This document shows, piece by piece, positions 1 through 7,567 of a DNA stretch of 64,000 bases. The notes beneath the pieces are model-generated. The model searched no databases. It was not told the DNA's origin and was given only the letters and a program-made list of their open reading frames with translations. The position numbers and the translations under genes are program-made. The first letter of the stretch is position 1. Every line of letters begins with the position of its first letter. Source of the stretch: Streptomyces zhaozhouensis (lineage in GTDB: Bacteria > Actinomycetota > Actinomycetes > Streptomycetales > Streptomycetaceae); NCBI RefSeq assembly GCF_900230195.1, contig NZ_OCNE01000005.1:124001-188000 (forward strand), in the 5' to 3' direction.

Positions 1-387
1 TTCCACCGCACCGGCGACCTGGTGCGGCGCACGGAACGCGGCGACCTGGTGGTGGTCGGCCGGGTCAGGCGTCAGATCAACAGGGGCGGCCAGCAGTTCG
101 CGCCCGAGGAGGTCGAGAACCACCTGCTGGCCCACCCGGCCGTGTACGACGCGCGGATCGTCGGCGTCCCCGACCCGTCGCTCGGCGCCCGGGTCGGAGC
201 CCAACTCGTCGCACGCCCCGGCGCGACACCGCCCTCCCGGGATGTTGTCCGGGCGTTTCTGCGGGACCGCGGCCTGGCCGAGTACAAGATCCCCGAGCGG
301 GTCGAGTGCCTGCCCGCCCTCCCGCACGCCGATCCACCCCCCACCCCCCGGGCCCTGACGGGGACCGCGCCGGCGGGCCGACCCTGA
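1..387 (+). CDS. Aryl-acid (DHB/salicylate-type) AMP ligase, C-terminal part
   Basis: This is the 3' end of an adenylate-forming enzyme whose start lies left of the window; the frame is open from base 1. The visible part begins with FHRTGDLVRR (the RTGD core motif) and continues with GRVRRQINRGGQQ and EEVENHLLAHPAV, the A8 hinge and C-terminal subdomain of EntE/DhbE-type 2,3-dihydroxybenzoate or salicylate ligases. These enzymes activate an aryl acid with ATP and load it on a carrier protein for siderophore or antibiotic synthesis. AEYKIPERVE matches the family as well. The last motif is odd: where relatives carry the catalytic A10 lysine (GK), this protein reads ADPPPTPRALTG, with no lysine up to the stop. 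It may be a degenerate or specialised ligase. The family is clear; the substrate is inferred. Confidence 0.75.
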   Translation, partial: FHRTGDLVRRTERGDLVVVGRVRRQINRGGQQFAPEEVENHLLAHPAVYDARIVGVPDPSLGARVGAQLVARPGATPPSRDVVRAFLRDRGLAEYKIPERVECLPALPHADPPPTPRALTGTAPAGRP

Positions 388-640
388 GGCCGCCGGCGGG
401 AGGAGACCCGAACATCGGCGAACTCCCGTACCCGGCAAGTCCGTTCACGCCAGGCCCACGCCATGGAACTGGCACACGGAGGGGCCCAGACGCCCCGTAC
501 CGCCACCCCTCCGGGGGACGCGTCCGCACCCCCGCCCCGGCTACGGTTCCCGGGTCGCGCACCGGTGCACCAGGCGACGTCCCGGCCCGCGCCGCCCGTC
601 GGCGACGCGGTGCGAATATCCGTACGAGAAGGGAAGAACT

Positions 641-877
641 GTGCCCATGGTGTTCGAGAACGGCGGTCCTTCGGACCGCATCAGCGGTGTCACGTGGGTC
701 AAGAGCGCCGCGAGCGCGGGCGACGGCAACTGCGTCGAGCTGGCGGCGCTCCCGAACGGCGAGGTCGCGGTCCGCAACTCCCGCTTCCCCCAGGGACCGG
801 CGCTGGTGTACACGCCCGCGGAGATGCGGGCCTTCGTCTCCGGGGTGCGGTCGGGCGATTTCGATTCGCTGCTGTGA
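641..877 (+). CDS. DUF397 domain protein
   Basis: A small protein of 78 residues. The motifs VTWVKSAASAGDGNCVEL and VAVRNSRFPQGPAL are the hallmark of DUF397 (W-x-KS, CVE, then VR[ND]S). DUF397 proteins are nearly always encoded beside an XRE/DUF5753 regulator in actinomycetes, and the pair is thought to work as a regulator and partner in development or antibiotic control. Here the DUF397 gene comes first and the regulator follows after a hairpin. AAGGGA at 629-634 fits the GTG at 641; ATG 647 is the alternative start. Confidence 0.85.
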   Translation: MPMVFENGGPSDRISGVTWVKSAASAGDGNCVELAALPNGEVAVRNSRFPQGPALVYTPAEMRAFVSGVRSGDFDSLL

Positions 878-895
878 CGACCCGGTGAGGACCTG

Positions 896-920
896 AACCG
901 CCCTGCCCCGCAGGGCGGTT
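896..920 (+). terminator. Hairpin between DUF397 gene and XRE regulator
   Basis: AACCGCCCTG (896-905) and CAGGGCGGTT (911-920) form a perfect 10-bp stem around CCCCG. It starts 18 nt after the DUF397 stop. No T-run follows, as is usual in streptomycetes. It separates the DUF397 transcript from the regulator and probably attenuates read-through. Confidence 0.65.
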
Positions 921-984
921 GCGCGGACAGCCGCACTTCCGTCGGGGATACTGAACGTCGACATCCCTACCACGGAGCGTGCCC

Positions 985-1938
985 ATGTCCGTTAGCGGTC
1001 CCAGCCGACTCACCGTCGCCGCCTCCGGCGACCCGTGCGCCACGCGCTGGGGCACGCCGGAGGCGGCGCAGCGGGTGCTGGGCGAGAGCCTGCGCCAGCT
1101 GCGCCACGACGCCGGGTTGACGTTGCGGGAGGTCGCCGAGCCACTGCGGGGCTCGGAGGCCAAGGTGAGCCGGCTGGAGCGGGGCGCCGGCTCGCCCAAG
1201 GAGCGCGACATCGAGGACCTGATCGTCTTCTTCCGCGTCCCCGACGAGAAGGCCAGGGAGATCCGGGCGCTGCTGCGGCAGGCCAGGGAGAGCCCCTGGT
1301 GGTCGCAGTTCAGCGACGTGACGCCCAGCTACCTGCGCCGGCTGATAGGGCTGGAGGGATCGGCCGCCGGCATCCACACCTACGAGAACCACGTGGTGCC
1401 CGGCCTCCTCCAGACCGAGGAGTACGCCAGGGCCGTGATCAGGGCGGCGCTGCCGCAGGCCGACCTCATGACCGTGGAGCGGAAGGTCGAGCTGCGGGTC
1501 TCCCGGCAGAAGGTGCTCCAGTCGGCGCAGCCTCCGATGGTCCGCGCCCTGCTGGACGAGGCGATCCTGCGCCGCCCGGTCGGCGACTACGGCGTGATGT
1601 GGCGGCAGTTGCGCCATCTGCGGGAGGTCGCGCGGCGCCCGTCCGTGCGGCTGCGGGTCGTGGAGTTCGAGCAGGGCACCGGGCGCGTTCCGCACTACCC
1701 CATCACCCGGCTGCACTTCGGGGACGGCGGGCCTTCCGAGCTGGTCTACGTGGAGCATCTGGAGAGCGCGACCTATGTGACGCGTCCCACCGAACTGGAG
1801 CGCTACCGCAGCCTGTTGGAGGAGGTCGGCGAGGCGGCCTCCGGCTGGGAGCGCACCGAGGAGCTGCTGACCGGGGCCATCGAGGAGTACCGGCGCAAGG
1901 ACCTGGGGGACCGGCGGGCCCGCGGCCGCGCGCGGTGA
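985..1938 (+). CDS. XRE-family regulator with DUF5753 (Scr1-type) sensor domain
   Basis: A 317-residue regulator. A helix-turn-helix occupies roughly residues 30-85 (LRQLRHDAGLTLREVAEPL, then EAKVSRLERG). The rest is the DUF5753 domain, recognised by VPGLLQTEEYARAV and RQKVL. Actinomycetes carry dozens of such proteins, each usually beside a DUF397 gene as here, and they act as DNA-binding regulators of differentiation or secondary metabolism. ATG 985 was preferred over GTG 979 because GGAG at 974-977 is 7 nt from the ATG but only 1 nt from the GTG. The target genes are unknown. The DUF574 methyltransferase on the opposite strand ends 6 nt past its stop. Confidence 0.88.
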   Translation: MSVSGPSRLTVAASGDPCATRWGTPEAAQRVLGESLRQLRHDAGLTLREVAEPLRGSEAKVSRLERGAGSPKERDIEDLIVFFRVPDEKAREIRALLRQARESPWWSQFSDVTPSYLRRLIGLEGSAAGIHTYENHVVPGLLQTEEYARAVIRAALPQADLMTVERKVELRVSRQKVLQSAQPPMVRALLDEAILRRPVGDYGVMWRQLRHLREVARRPSVRLRVVEFEQGTGRVPHYPITRLHFGDGGPSELVYVEHLESATYVTRPTELERYRSLLEEVGEAASGWERTEELLTGAIEEYRRKDLGDRRARGRAR

Positions 1939-1944
1939 GCGGGG

Positions 1945-2691
1945 TCAGGTCGCGGCGACCCCGCACCAGCCGGTCCACTCGTCGGTGCGCTGCGGCGGCT
2001 GGAGCCGGTCGTCCGGGCGCCAGTGGCGCACGTCGGTCAGCCCGGGATCCAGCAGCCGCGTCCCGGCGAAGTACCCGGCCACGTCGGCGCGTTCCCGCAC
2101 CCTGCCCCAGCGGCCCCCGGTCAGCTCGGCCATCAGCGCGGTGATCCGGCGACGGACCAGCGCGTCGTCGCTGACCAGGTGCGAGAGGGCGACGAAACTG
2201 CCGGGTGGCAGCCGGGCGCTGACGTCGGCGACCAGTTCGGCGGGGGCCTGGGCGTCCGTCAGGCAGTGCAGCACGGAGCCGAAGAGCGCCGCCGTGGGCT
2301 CGGCGGCCAGCAGCCGGCGGACCCCGGGGTCGGCGAAGACGCGCTCCGGGCGCGTGATGTCGGCCCGCACGACCAGGGTGTCCCGGTCCTCCTCCAGGAC
2401 CAGCCGGCCGTGGGCGACGGCCATGGGGTCGATGTCCACGTAGACCACCCGGGCGCCCGGCACGTGCCGCCTGGCGATCTGGTGGACGTTCTCCCTGGCC
2501 GGCATCCCGACGCCGAAGTCGATGTACTGGGTGACCCCGTGGTCCCTGGCGAGCACCCGGACGGCGCGCTCCAGGAAGGCCCGGCAGTTGCGGACCACGG
2601 CGACGCTGCTGGGGGCGAGGGCGAGCAGCCGGGCGACGGCCTCCCGGTCGGCCCTGTAGTGCTCGGCGCCGCCCAGCAGGTAGTCGTGCAT
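1945..2691 (-). CDS. DUF574-type SAM-dependent methyltransferase
   Basis: A DUF574 (S-adenosyl methyltransferase-like) protein. Visible motifs are ARMHDYLLGGAEHY at the N-terminus, YIDFGVGMP (SAM-binding loop), YVDIDPMA (acidic residue for the ribose) and VLHCLTD. The family is abundant in streptomycetes; its substrates are unknown. ATG 2691 is the first standard start but lies inside the conserved N-terminal motif. Codons for the usual family prefix (ARIDTTTPSVAR) continue upstream in frame for about 14 codons without any ATG, GTG or TTG, then reach a stop. A GGGAGG sits 6 nt before an in-frame ATC (2731-2733), so the true start may be non-canonical. Confidence 0.85.
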   Translation of the reverse strand: MHDYLLGGAEHYRADREAVARLLALAPSSVAVVRNCRAFLERAVRVLARDHGVTQYIDFGVGMPARENVHQIARRHVPGARVVYVDIDPMAVAHGRLVLEEDRDTLVVRADITRPERVFADPGVRRLLAAEPTAALFGSVLHCLTDAQAPAELVADVSARLPPGSFVALSHLVSDDALVRRRITALMAELTGGRWGRVRERADVAGYFAGTRLLDPGLTDVRHWRPDDRLQPPQRTDEWTGWCGVAAT

Positions 2692-2943
2692 TCGCGCGAC
2701 GCTTGGCGTGGTGGTGTCGATCCGCGCGCTGATTCCCCGCCTCCCGTTCCCTCACCGCTCTCACCGGGGCAGGCCCACCGAGGGCGCCGTGGGGGCCGAC
2801 TGTAGTGCACGTCCCCGCCCGATCTCAGGTGTTCACGGGGGGAGTTGGCGGGCACACCCCCGGGGCGCGCGACGCGGCGGGGGGCGCACGTCGTGGGCCG
2901 CGCCGTGGCGGCGTCGTCGAAGCGCGCCTCGGCCCCCCGGCAA

Positions 2944-2962
2944 GGTGACAGGGTGTGTCACC
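2944..2962 (+). promoter_or_regulatory. Dyad operator upstream of the WYL regulator
   Basis: GGTGACA (2944-2950) and TGTCACC (2956-2962) are perfect 7-bp arms around GGGTG, ending 22 nt before the WYL regulator start. The position suggests autoregulation. Confidence 0.6.
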
Positions 2963-2984
2963 TGCCGCGGGGAGAATCGCCACC

Positions 2985-3962
2985 ATGCAGAAGACCTCCG
3001 CACGCCTGCTGGCCCTGTTGTCACTGCTGGGGACCCGTCGCGACTGGCCTGGCGCCCTGCTGGCCGAGCGGCTCGACATCAGCCTGCGCACCGTGCGCCG
3101 CGACATCGACCGGCTGCGCGAACTCGGCTACCCCGTCTCGGCGACCAAGGGCCCCGAGGGCGGCTACCGCCTCGCGGCCGGCGCCGACCTGCCCCCGCTG
3201 CTGTTCGACGACGAGCAGGCCATCGCCCTCACCCTCGCCCTCCAGATCGCCGCCACCACCGAGGGCAGCGGCCACGCCGAGCCGGCCGCCCGTGCCCTGC
3301 GCACCGTCCGCCAGGTGATGCCCGCCCGGCTGCGCAACCGCGTCGACGCGCTGCGGGTCACCGCCGTCGAACGCCCCACCGCGCGACCGGCCGCGCCCGT
3401 CGGCGGCGACGTGCTGCTCGCGCTCAGCGCCGCCGCCCACGCCCACGAGGTCCTGCGCTTCGACTACGGCCCGGGGGAACCCGACCGGCCCCCGCGACGC
3501 GTCGAGCCCCACCACGTCCTCACCCGGGACGGGCGCTGGTACCTCGTCGCCTTCGACCTCGACCGCCAGGACTGGCGTATCTTCCGCGCCGACCGGATCA
3601 CCCCGCGCGTCCCGAACGGGCCCCGCTTCAGCCCGCGACGACTGCCCGGAGGCGACGTGGCCACCTTTGTCACCGGCCGGTTCCGCGGCGCCACCGACAC
3701 CACCGGCGACTGGCCCTGCACCGGCACCGTCGTCCTCGCGCTGGGCGCCGCCGCGCTGGCCCCCTACGTCCGGGACGGCGTGCTGGAGGAGATCGGCCCG
3801 GACCGTTGCCGCCTCACCCTCGGATCGTGGTCCTGGACCAGCCTCGCCGCCGACATCGCCCGTTTCGACGTCGACACCACGGTCGTCGGCCCGCCAGAAC
3901 TGACCCACGCGTTCGCACACCTGGCCCGCCGGTGCGCCGCCACGACCGGCCAGGCCACGTAG
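2985..3962 (+). CDS. WYL-domain (YafY-type) transcriptional regulator
   Basis: A 325-residue regulator. It begins with an HTH_11 winged helix (RLLALLSLLGTRRDWPGALLA, then DISLRTVRRDIDRLRELGYPV) and the typical GPEGGYRL wing. The middle and C-terminal parts are a WYL ligand-sensing domain: GRWYLVAFDLDRQDWRIFRADRI carries the W-Y-L residues and the basic contacts. WYL proteins sense nucleic acid or nucleotide ligands and often control DNA repair or defence genes; the ligand here is unknown. ATG 2985 follows a GGGGAG, and a perfect dyad lies just upstream. The next gene on this strand is an AlkZ-like winged-helix protein, a possible repair-linked target. Confidence 0.88.
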   Translation: MQKTSARLLALLSLLGTRRDWPGALLAERLDISLRTVRRDIDRLRELGYPVSATKGPEGGYRLAAGADLPPLLFDDEQAIALTLALQIAATTEGSGHAEPAARALRTVRQVMPARLRNRVDALRVTAVERPTARPAAPVGGDVLLALSAAAHAHEVLRFDYGPGEPDRPPRRVEPHHVLTRDGRWYLVAFDLDRQDWRIFRADRITPRVPNGPRFSPRRLPGGDVATFVTGRFRGATDTTGDWPCTGTVVLALGAAALAPYVRDGVLEEIGPDRCRLTLGSWSWTSLAADIARFDVDTTVVGPPELTHAFAHLARRCAATTGQAT

Positions 3963-3965
3963 CGG

Positions 3966-4058
3966 AACGCGGGAGCACGGGAGCACGGGCTCGAGAGGAC
4001 GCGGGAACAGGGGAACGCGGGAGTGCCGGACAGAAAACGCGGGAGTGCCGGACAGAAA
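3966..4058 (+). repeat. Short repeat tract with an exact 22-bp tandem duplication
   Basis: Bases 4015-4036 and 4037-4058 are two identical adjacent 22-bp copies (beginning ACGCGGGAGTG and ending CCGGACAGAAA). The preceding 50 bp hold degenerate copies of the ACGCGGGAG / GGGAGCACGG theme. It lies between the WYL regulator stop and the AlkZ-like gene. Confidence 0.85.
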
Positions 4059-4182
4059 CTGACCGCTGCGCCGGGCAGCATCCCCGACCATGGCGCACTC
4101 CTCCTCCGCACCCGTCCCCGCCGCCTCCCCCCGCGGGAGGCCGCGCGGCCTCCGTCCCCTCCCCGCCGCGCCGGTCCGCCGT

Positions 4183-5331
4183 GTGACCGACCGGGAACGC
4201 CGCGCGCGGCTCGCCACGAGGCACGCGCTGGCCCCCGCCCACCGGGTCGGGTCGCCGTCGGCCGTCGCGCGGGCGATGACCGTGCTGCACGCGACGGAGC
4301 CCGCCACCGTCCCGCTGTCCTGCCACGCCCGGATGCACTCGCTGACGATCCGGGAGGTGGACCGCGCGCTCTTCACCGATCGCGGCCTCGTCAAGCAACT
4401 CGCCATGCGCCGCACGCTGTTCGCCTTCCCGCGCGACCTGCTCCCCGCCGCCTGGGCGGGCGCGTCCGCCCGCGTCGCGGCCGTCGAGCGCGCCCGCGTC
4501 ACGCGGGACGTGGTCGCGGCCGGCCTCGCCTCCGACGGGGACGACTGGCTCGACCGCGCCCGCGGCGAAGTCCTCGCCCTCCTGGCCGACCACCCCGACG
4601 GGCTGACCGCACGCGAGATCCGCGGCGCCGTACCGAGGATCGACGTGCGGGTCGCGGTGCGGCCCGGCGATCCCTGGACGGCCTCGCGCGTCCTCACCCA
4701 GCTGGGCGCCACGGCCGACCTGGTCCGCGGCACCAACACCGCCGACTGGTACGTCTCCCGCCCCCGGTGGACGCGCACCCGCGACTGGCTGGGCGACACG
4801 CCCGCGCCGATGACCGCGGCGGACGGCTACCGGGAGATCACCCGCCGCTGGCTGTACAGCTTCGGTCCGGGAACGGAGGACGACCTCGTGTGGTGGCTCG
4901 GCGCCACCAGGACGATCGTCCGCGAGGCGCTCGCCGCTCTCGGCGCGGTGCCCGTCGCCCTGGACACCGGGGCGATCGGCTGGCTGCTGGCCGACGACGT
5001 GGACGAGCTCGCCGATCCGGGCCCCTGGGCCGCGCTGCTGCCGGTGCTGGACCCGACCGTGATGGGGTGGCGGGCCCGCGACTTCTATCTCGGCCCGCAC
5101 CGGGAGCCGCTCTTCGAACGCCGCGGCAACGCCGGGACGACCGCCTGGGTCAACGGCCGGGTGGTGGGCTGCTGGGTGCAGGACGAGGCGGGCCGGGTGC
5201 GCGTGCGCCCGCTGGAGCGGTTGTCGGCCGACGAGGAACGCCTGCTCGGCGCGGAGACCGAGCGGCTGACCGCCTGGCTCGCGGGCTTCCGTGTCCCCAC
5301 CGGCTACGTCTCACCCGCGATGAGGCCCTGA
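4183..5331 (+). CDS. AlkZ/YcaQ-like winged-helix (HTH_42) protein
   Basis: A 382-residue protein of the HTH_42/DUF1006 superfamily. The family includes the DNA glycosylases AlkZ and YcaQ, which unhook alkylated bases and interstrand crosslinks. Features that fit are AMTVLHATEPATVPLS near the N-terminus, REVDRALFTDRGLVKQLAMRRTLFAFPRD (tandem winged-helix signature), RRWLYSFGPGTEDDLVWWLG, and the C-terminal VMGWRARDFYLG, GNAGTTAWVNGRVVGCW. The catalytic QxD-type motif of AlkZ is not evident; HATE occupies the corresponding place, so activity is uncertain. I chose GTG 4183 because the family starts close to RLATRHALAP. ATG 4090 would add 31 proline/arginine-rich residues. Neither start has a strong ribosome binding site. 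Confidence 0.78.
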   Translation: MTDRERRARLATRHALAPAHRVGSPSAVARAMTVLHATEPATVPLSCHARMHSLTIREVDRALFTDRGLVKQLAMRRTLFAFPRDLLPAAWAGASARVAAVERARVTRDVVAAGLASDGDDWLDRARGEVLALLADHPDGLTAREIRGAVPRIDVRVAVRPGDPWTASRVLTQLGATADLVRGTNTADWYVSRPRWTRTRDWLGDTPAPMTAADGYREITRRWLYSFGPGTEDDLVWWLGATRTIVREALAALGAVPVALDTGAIGWLLADDVDELADPGPWAALLPVLDPTVMGWRARDFYLGPHREPLFERRGNAGTTAWVNGRVVGCWVQDEAGRVRVRPLERLSADEERLLGAETERLTAWLAGFRVPTGYVSPAMRP

Positions 5332-5383
5332 GCGCCGCGGCCCCGCCCCGGGCCTGCGCGGGGCCGCCGGCCGCGACGCGCGC

Positions 5384-5770
5384 TCAGGCGCCCCGGCCGG
5401 CCCGCGCGGCGTCGTGGGCCTCGCGGGCGTCGAGCAGTTCGTCGACGTGCGCGCGCACCCAGTCGCAGACCTCCTCCAGCGGCTCCAGCAGCCCCCGGCC
5501 CAGGGGTGTCAGCCGGTACTCGACGCGCCGCCCCCCGGCGCCGTGCTCCTCGGAGCGCGCCACCAGCCCGTCGCGTTCCAGGGCACGCAGCGAGGCGGTC
5601 AGCACCTTGGGCGTGACCCGCCGCAGCGGCACCCGCAGCTCGGAGAAGCGGCGGGGCCCTCCGGCCAGGCAACGGAGCACCATGAAGCCCCACTTGTCGC
5701 CGACCCGCACCGGGCTGAGCGTGCTGGGGCACACCTCGTCGAACAGGTCGGCGGGCAGGGGTTCCCTCAT
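5384..5770 (-). CDS. HxlR-family transcriptional regulator
   Basis: A 128-residue HxlR-type winged helix. The diagnostic segment is EVCPSTLSPVRVGDKWGFMVL followed by GGPRRFSELRVPLRRVTPKVL and LRALERDGLVAR. The cysteine at residue 14 matches the position that serves as a redox or electrophile switch in some HxlR regulators such as HypR. The gene is divergent from an NAD(P)H-binding oxidoreductase 104 bp away. That arrangement usually means HxlR controls the neighbour in response to aldehydes, quinones or oxidants. Confidence 0.9.
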   Translation of the reverse strand: MREPLPADLFDEVCPSTLSPVRVGDKWGFMVLRCLAGGPRRFSELRVPLRRVTPKVLTASLRALERDGLVARSEEHGAGGRRVEYRLTPLGRGLLEPLEEVCDWVRAHVDELLDAREAHDAARAGRGA

Positions 5771-5874
5771 GTCCCCGGACGATAGCCGGTATCCGGGAGG
5801 TAACCACCACCCCCGCTAACGTCCTGGCCACCGGCCGGCGCACGGGCGTCGGCCCGGACGAGAGGAGTCGCGCG

Positions 5875-6507
5875 ATGCGGATCGTGGTGTTCGGGGGCGG
5901 CGGGCGCGCCGGGCGGGCGACGGTGGCCGAGGCGCGGGCGCGGGGGCACGAGGTCACCGCCGTGGTACGCGATCCACGGCGGCACCCGGAGCTGCCCGCG
6001 ACGCGAACGGTGGCCGGCGACGTGACCGTCGTCGAGGACGTGCGGCGGGCCGCCGAGGGGCAGGACGCGGCGATCAGCGCGGTGGCCGACCTGACGGTGC
6101 CGGCCGACGCGTTCTACACCGGCGCCGCCGACGCCCTGACGGCCGGGCTCCGCACGGCGGGGGTGGGGCGGCTGCTGGTCGTCGGGATCGCCTCGGTGCT
6201 GCCGGGGAGGTCGGGTGCCCCGCTGATGGACGAGCCCGGCTACCCGCGTGAGCACCGCGCCTTCCTGCTCGGGCACGCGGCGGGGCTCGCCCGGCTGCGG
6301 GAGGCGGCGCTGGACTGGGTGTACGCGGCGCCGGCCGGCGACTTCGACCACGAGGGCGGGCGGACGGGACGCTATCGGCTCGCGGAGCACGGCGCGGCCG
6401 AGGACCGGATCTCCTACGCCGATCTCGCGGTCGCCCTGCTGGACGAGGTGGAGAGGCCGGCCCACCACCGCGCCCTGCTGGCCGTCGCGGGGGACGGCGA
6501 CCGCTGA
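5875..6507 (+). CDS. NAD(P)H-binding SDR-like oxidoreductase (YwnB/NmrA type)
   Basis: A 210-residue Rossmann-fold protein. The cofactor loop is MRIVVFGGGGRAGRATVAEA, followed by GHEVTAVVRDP (arginine that selects NADP). Later segments GRLLVVGIASVLPG and YADLAVALLDEVE fit the atypical SDR group that includes YwnB and HSCARG/NmrA-like proteins. Some members are sensors rather than enzymes. It is divergent from the HxlR regulator, which probably controls it. The shared intergenic DNA contains CCGG-tat-CCGG (5787-5797) as a possible binding site. The substrate is unknown. Confidence 0.82.
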   Translation: MRIVVFGGGGRAGRATVAEARARGHEVTAVVRDPRRHPELPATRTVAGDVTVVEDVRRAAEGQDAAISAVADLTVPADAFYTGAADALTAGLRTAGVGRLLVVGIASVLPGRSGAPLMDEPGYPREHRAFLLGHAAGLARLREAALDWVYAAPAGDFDHEGGRTGRYRLAEHGAAEDRISYADLAVALLDEVERPAHHRALLAVAGDGDR

Positions 6508-6519
6508 GCCCCTGCCCTG

Positions 6520-6558
6520 CCGGTCCCGCCGGGCCCGCGACCGGATCGGCGGGACCGG
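6520..6558. terminator. Bidirectional terminator (12-bp stem)
   Basis: CCGGTCCCGCCG (6520-6531) pairs perfectly with CGGCGGGACCGG (6547-6558) around a 15-nt loop, between the convergent oxidoreductase and EamA transporter genes. Confidence 0.75.
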
Positions 6559-6568
6559 GCCCGTGCCG

Positions 6569-7567
6569 TCAGGGCCGCCGCGCCCGGGGCACCGGCGGGC
6601 CCTCCCCCGGGCTCCGGTCGCGGACCAGCACCCCGACGGCGACCAGCGCCACCACCCCCAGCACGCCGCCCAGGGTGAGGGCGGAGAACCGCAGCCGCCC
6701 GTCGCCGAGCTGGAGCAGCAGCGCGAAGAGCGGCGAGAGGCAGAGCAGGAGGGAGGTGGTGATGGGCTCGGTGTGCCGCACCCCGACCTGGAGCGCGCAG
6801 AGCGGGACCCCGACCCCTATCACCGCGACCACGACGCCCGGGACCAGCGCGGCCTCCAGCCCGGGGCCGCCCTCCAGGGCGACCAGCGCCCAGGACGCCG
6901 CCCCGATCAGTACGAAACGGGTGGCCAGCGCCGTCCCGGGGGCGCAGCCCGCGTCGTTCAGCCGCTTCATGTAGAGGATGCTGGCGGCCGACCCGGCGGC
7001 GCAGGACAGGGTGAGCCCCAGGCCCCAGGCCGCGTCGCCGGCCCCGATCTCGCCCAGGCCGCTGCGCCCGCTGAACGAGCCCCACATCAGCACGCCCAGC
7101 AGCCCGCAGATGGCCGCCGAGACCACGATCTCCGCGCGCAGCACCCGGCTCCGCCGGCGCAGCAGCGGGCCGGCGAACACCGTGATGACCGGGCCGAGCG
7201 CCAGACTGACGACGTTGACGATCGCCGGCTCCAGATGGTCGAGGGCGTAGAAGGTGCTCAGCCAGGTGACGGCCGTCGTGACGTTGAGGGCGACCAGGTC
7301 GGGGCGGTGCCGCGCCCACGCGCCGGGCGCGGCGGGGCGCAGCCGGCGGCGGGCGGCGTCGGCCGCGGCGAACACGGCCACCGCCAGGGTGAAGGCGACG
7401 GCGGCGACCGCGGCGGGGCTGACCACCTCGAAGCGGTTGCCCGCGTAGACGTCCATGGCGGCGGCGAGCACGGCGTAGACCAGCAGCGGCAGCACGCCCC
7501 GCCGGGGCCCGGCGCCGGCGAGGCCGGGGACGCCGGGTGCGGCGGGCGCGGACGGGGAAGCGGTCAC
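6569..7567 (-). CDS. EamA/DMT-family transporter
   Basis: A 332-residue membrane protein with about ten hydrophobic segments and the duplicated EamA layout, for example YAVLAAAMDVYAGNRF, STFYALDHLEPAIVNVVSL, and in the second half SASILYMKRL and VRHTEPITTSLLLCLSPLFALLLQ. DMT/EamA proteins mostly export amino acids, metallophores or small metabolites. GTG 7567 is the start because its GTGA overlaps the TGA of the upstream gene by 4 nt, so the two are translationally coupled. That coupling suggests the transporter moves the product of the saccharopine-dehydrogenase-like enzyme. The substrate is unknown. Confidence 0.87.
   Translation of the reverse strand: MTASPSAPAAPGVPGLAGAGPRRGVLPLLVYAVLAAAMDVYAGNRFEVVSPAAVAAVAFTLAVAVFAAADAARRRLRPAAPGAWARHRPDLVALNVTTAVTWLSTFYALDHLEPAIVNVVSLALGPVITVFAGPLLRRRSRVLRAEIVVSAAICGLLGVLMWGSFSGRSGLGEIGAGDAAWGLGLTLSCAAGSAASILYMKRLNDAGCAPGTALATRFVLIGAASWALVALEGGPGLEAALVPGVVVAVIGVGVPLCALQVGVRHTEPITTSLLLCLSPLFALLLQLGDGRLRFSALTLGGVLGVVALVAVGVLVRDRSPGEGPPVPRARRP

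Noticed and set aside
3966-4058. Possible CRISPR-like or insertion-sequence repeats
   Set aside because: The 22-bp copies are directly adjacent without spacers, and no transposase or Cas gene is near. It is a simple tandem duplication.
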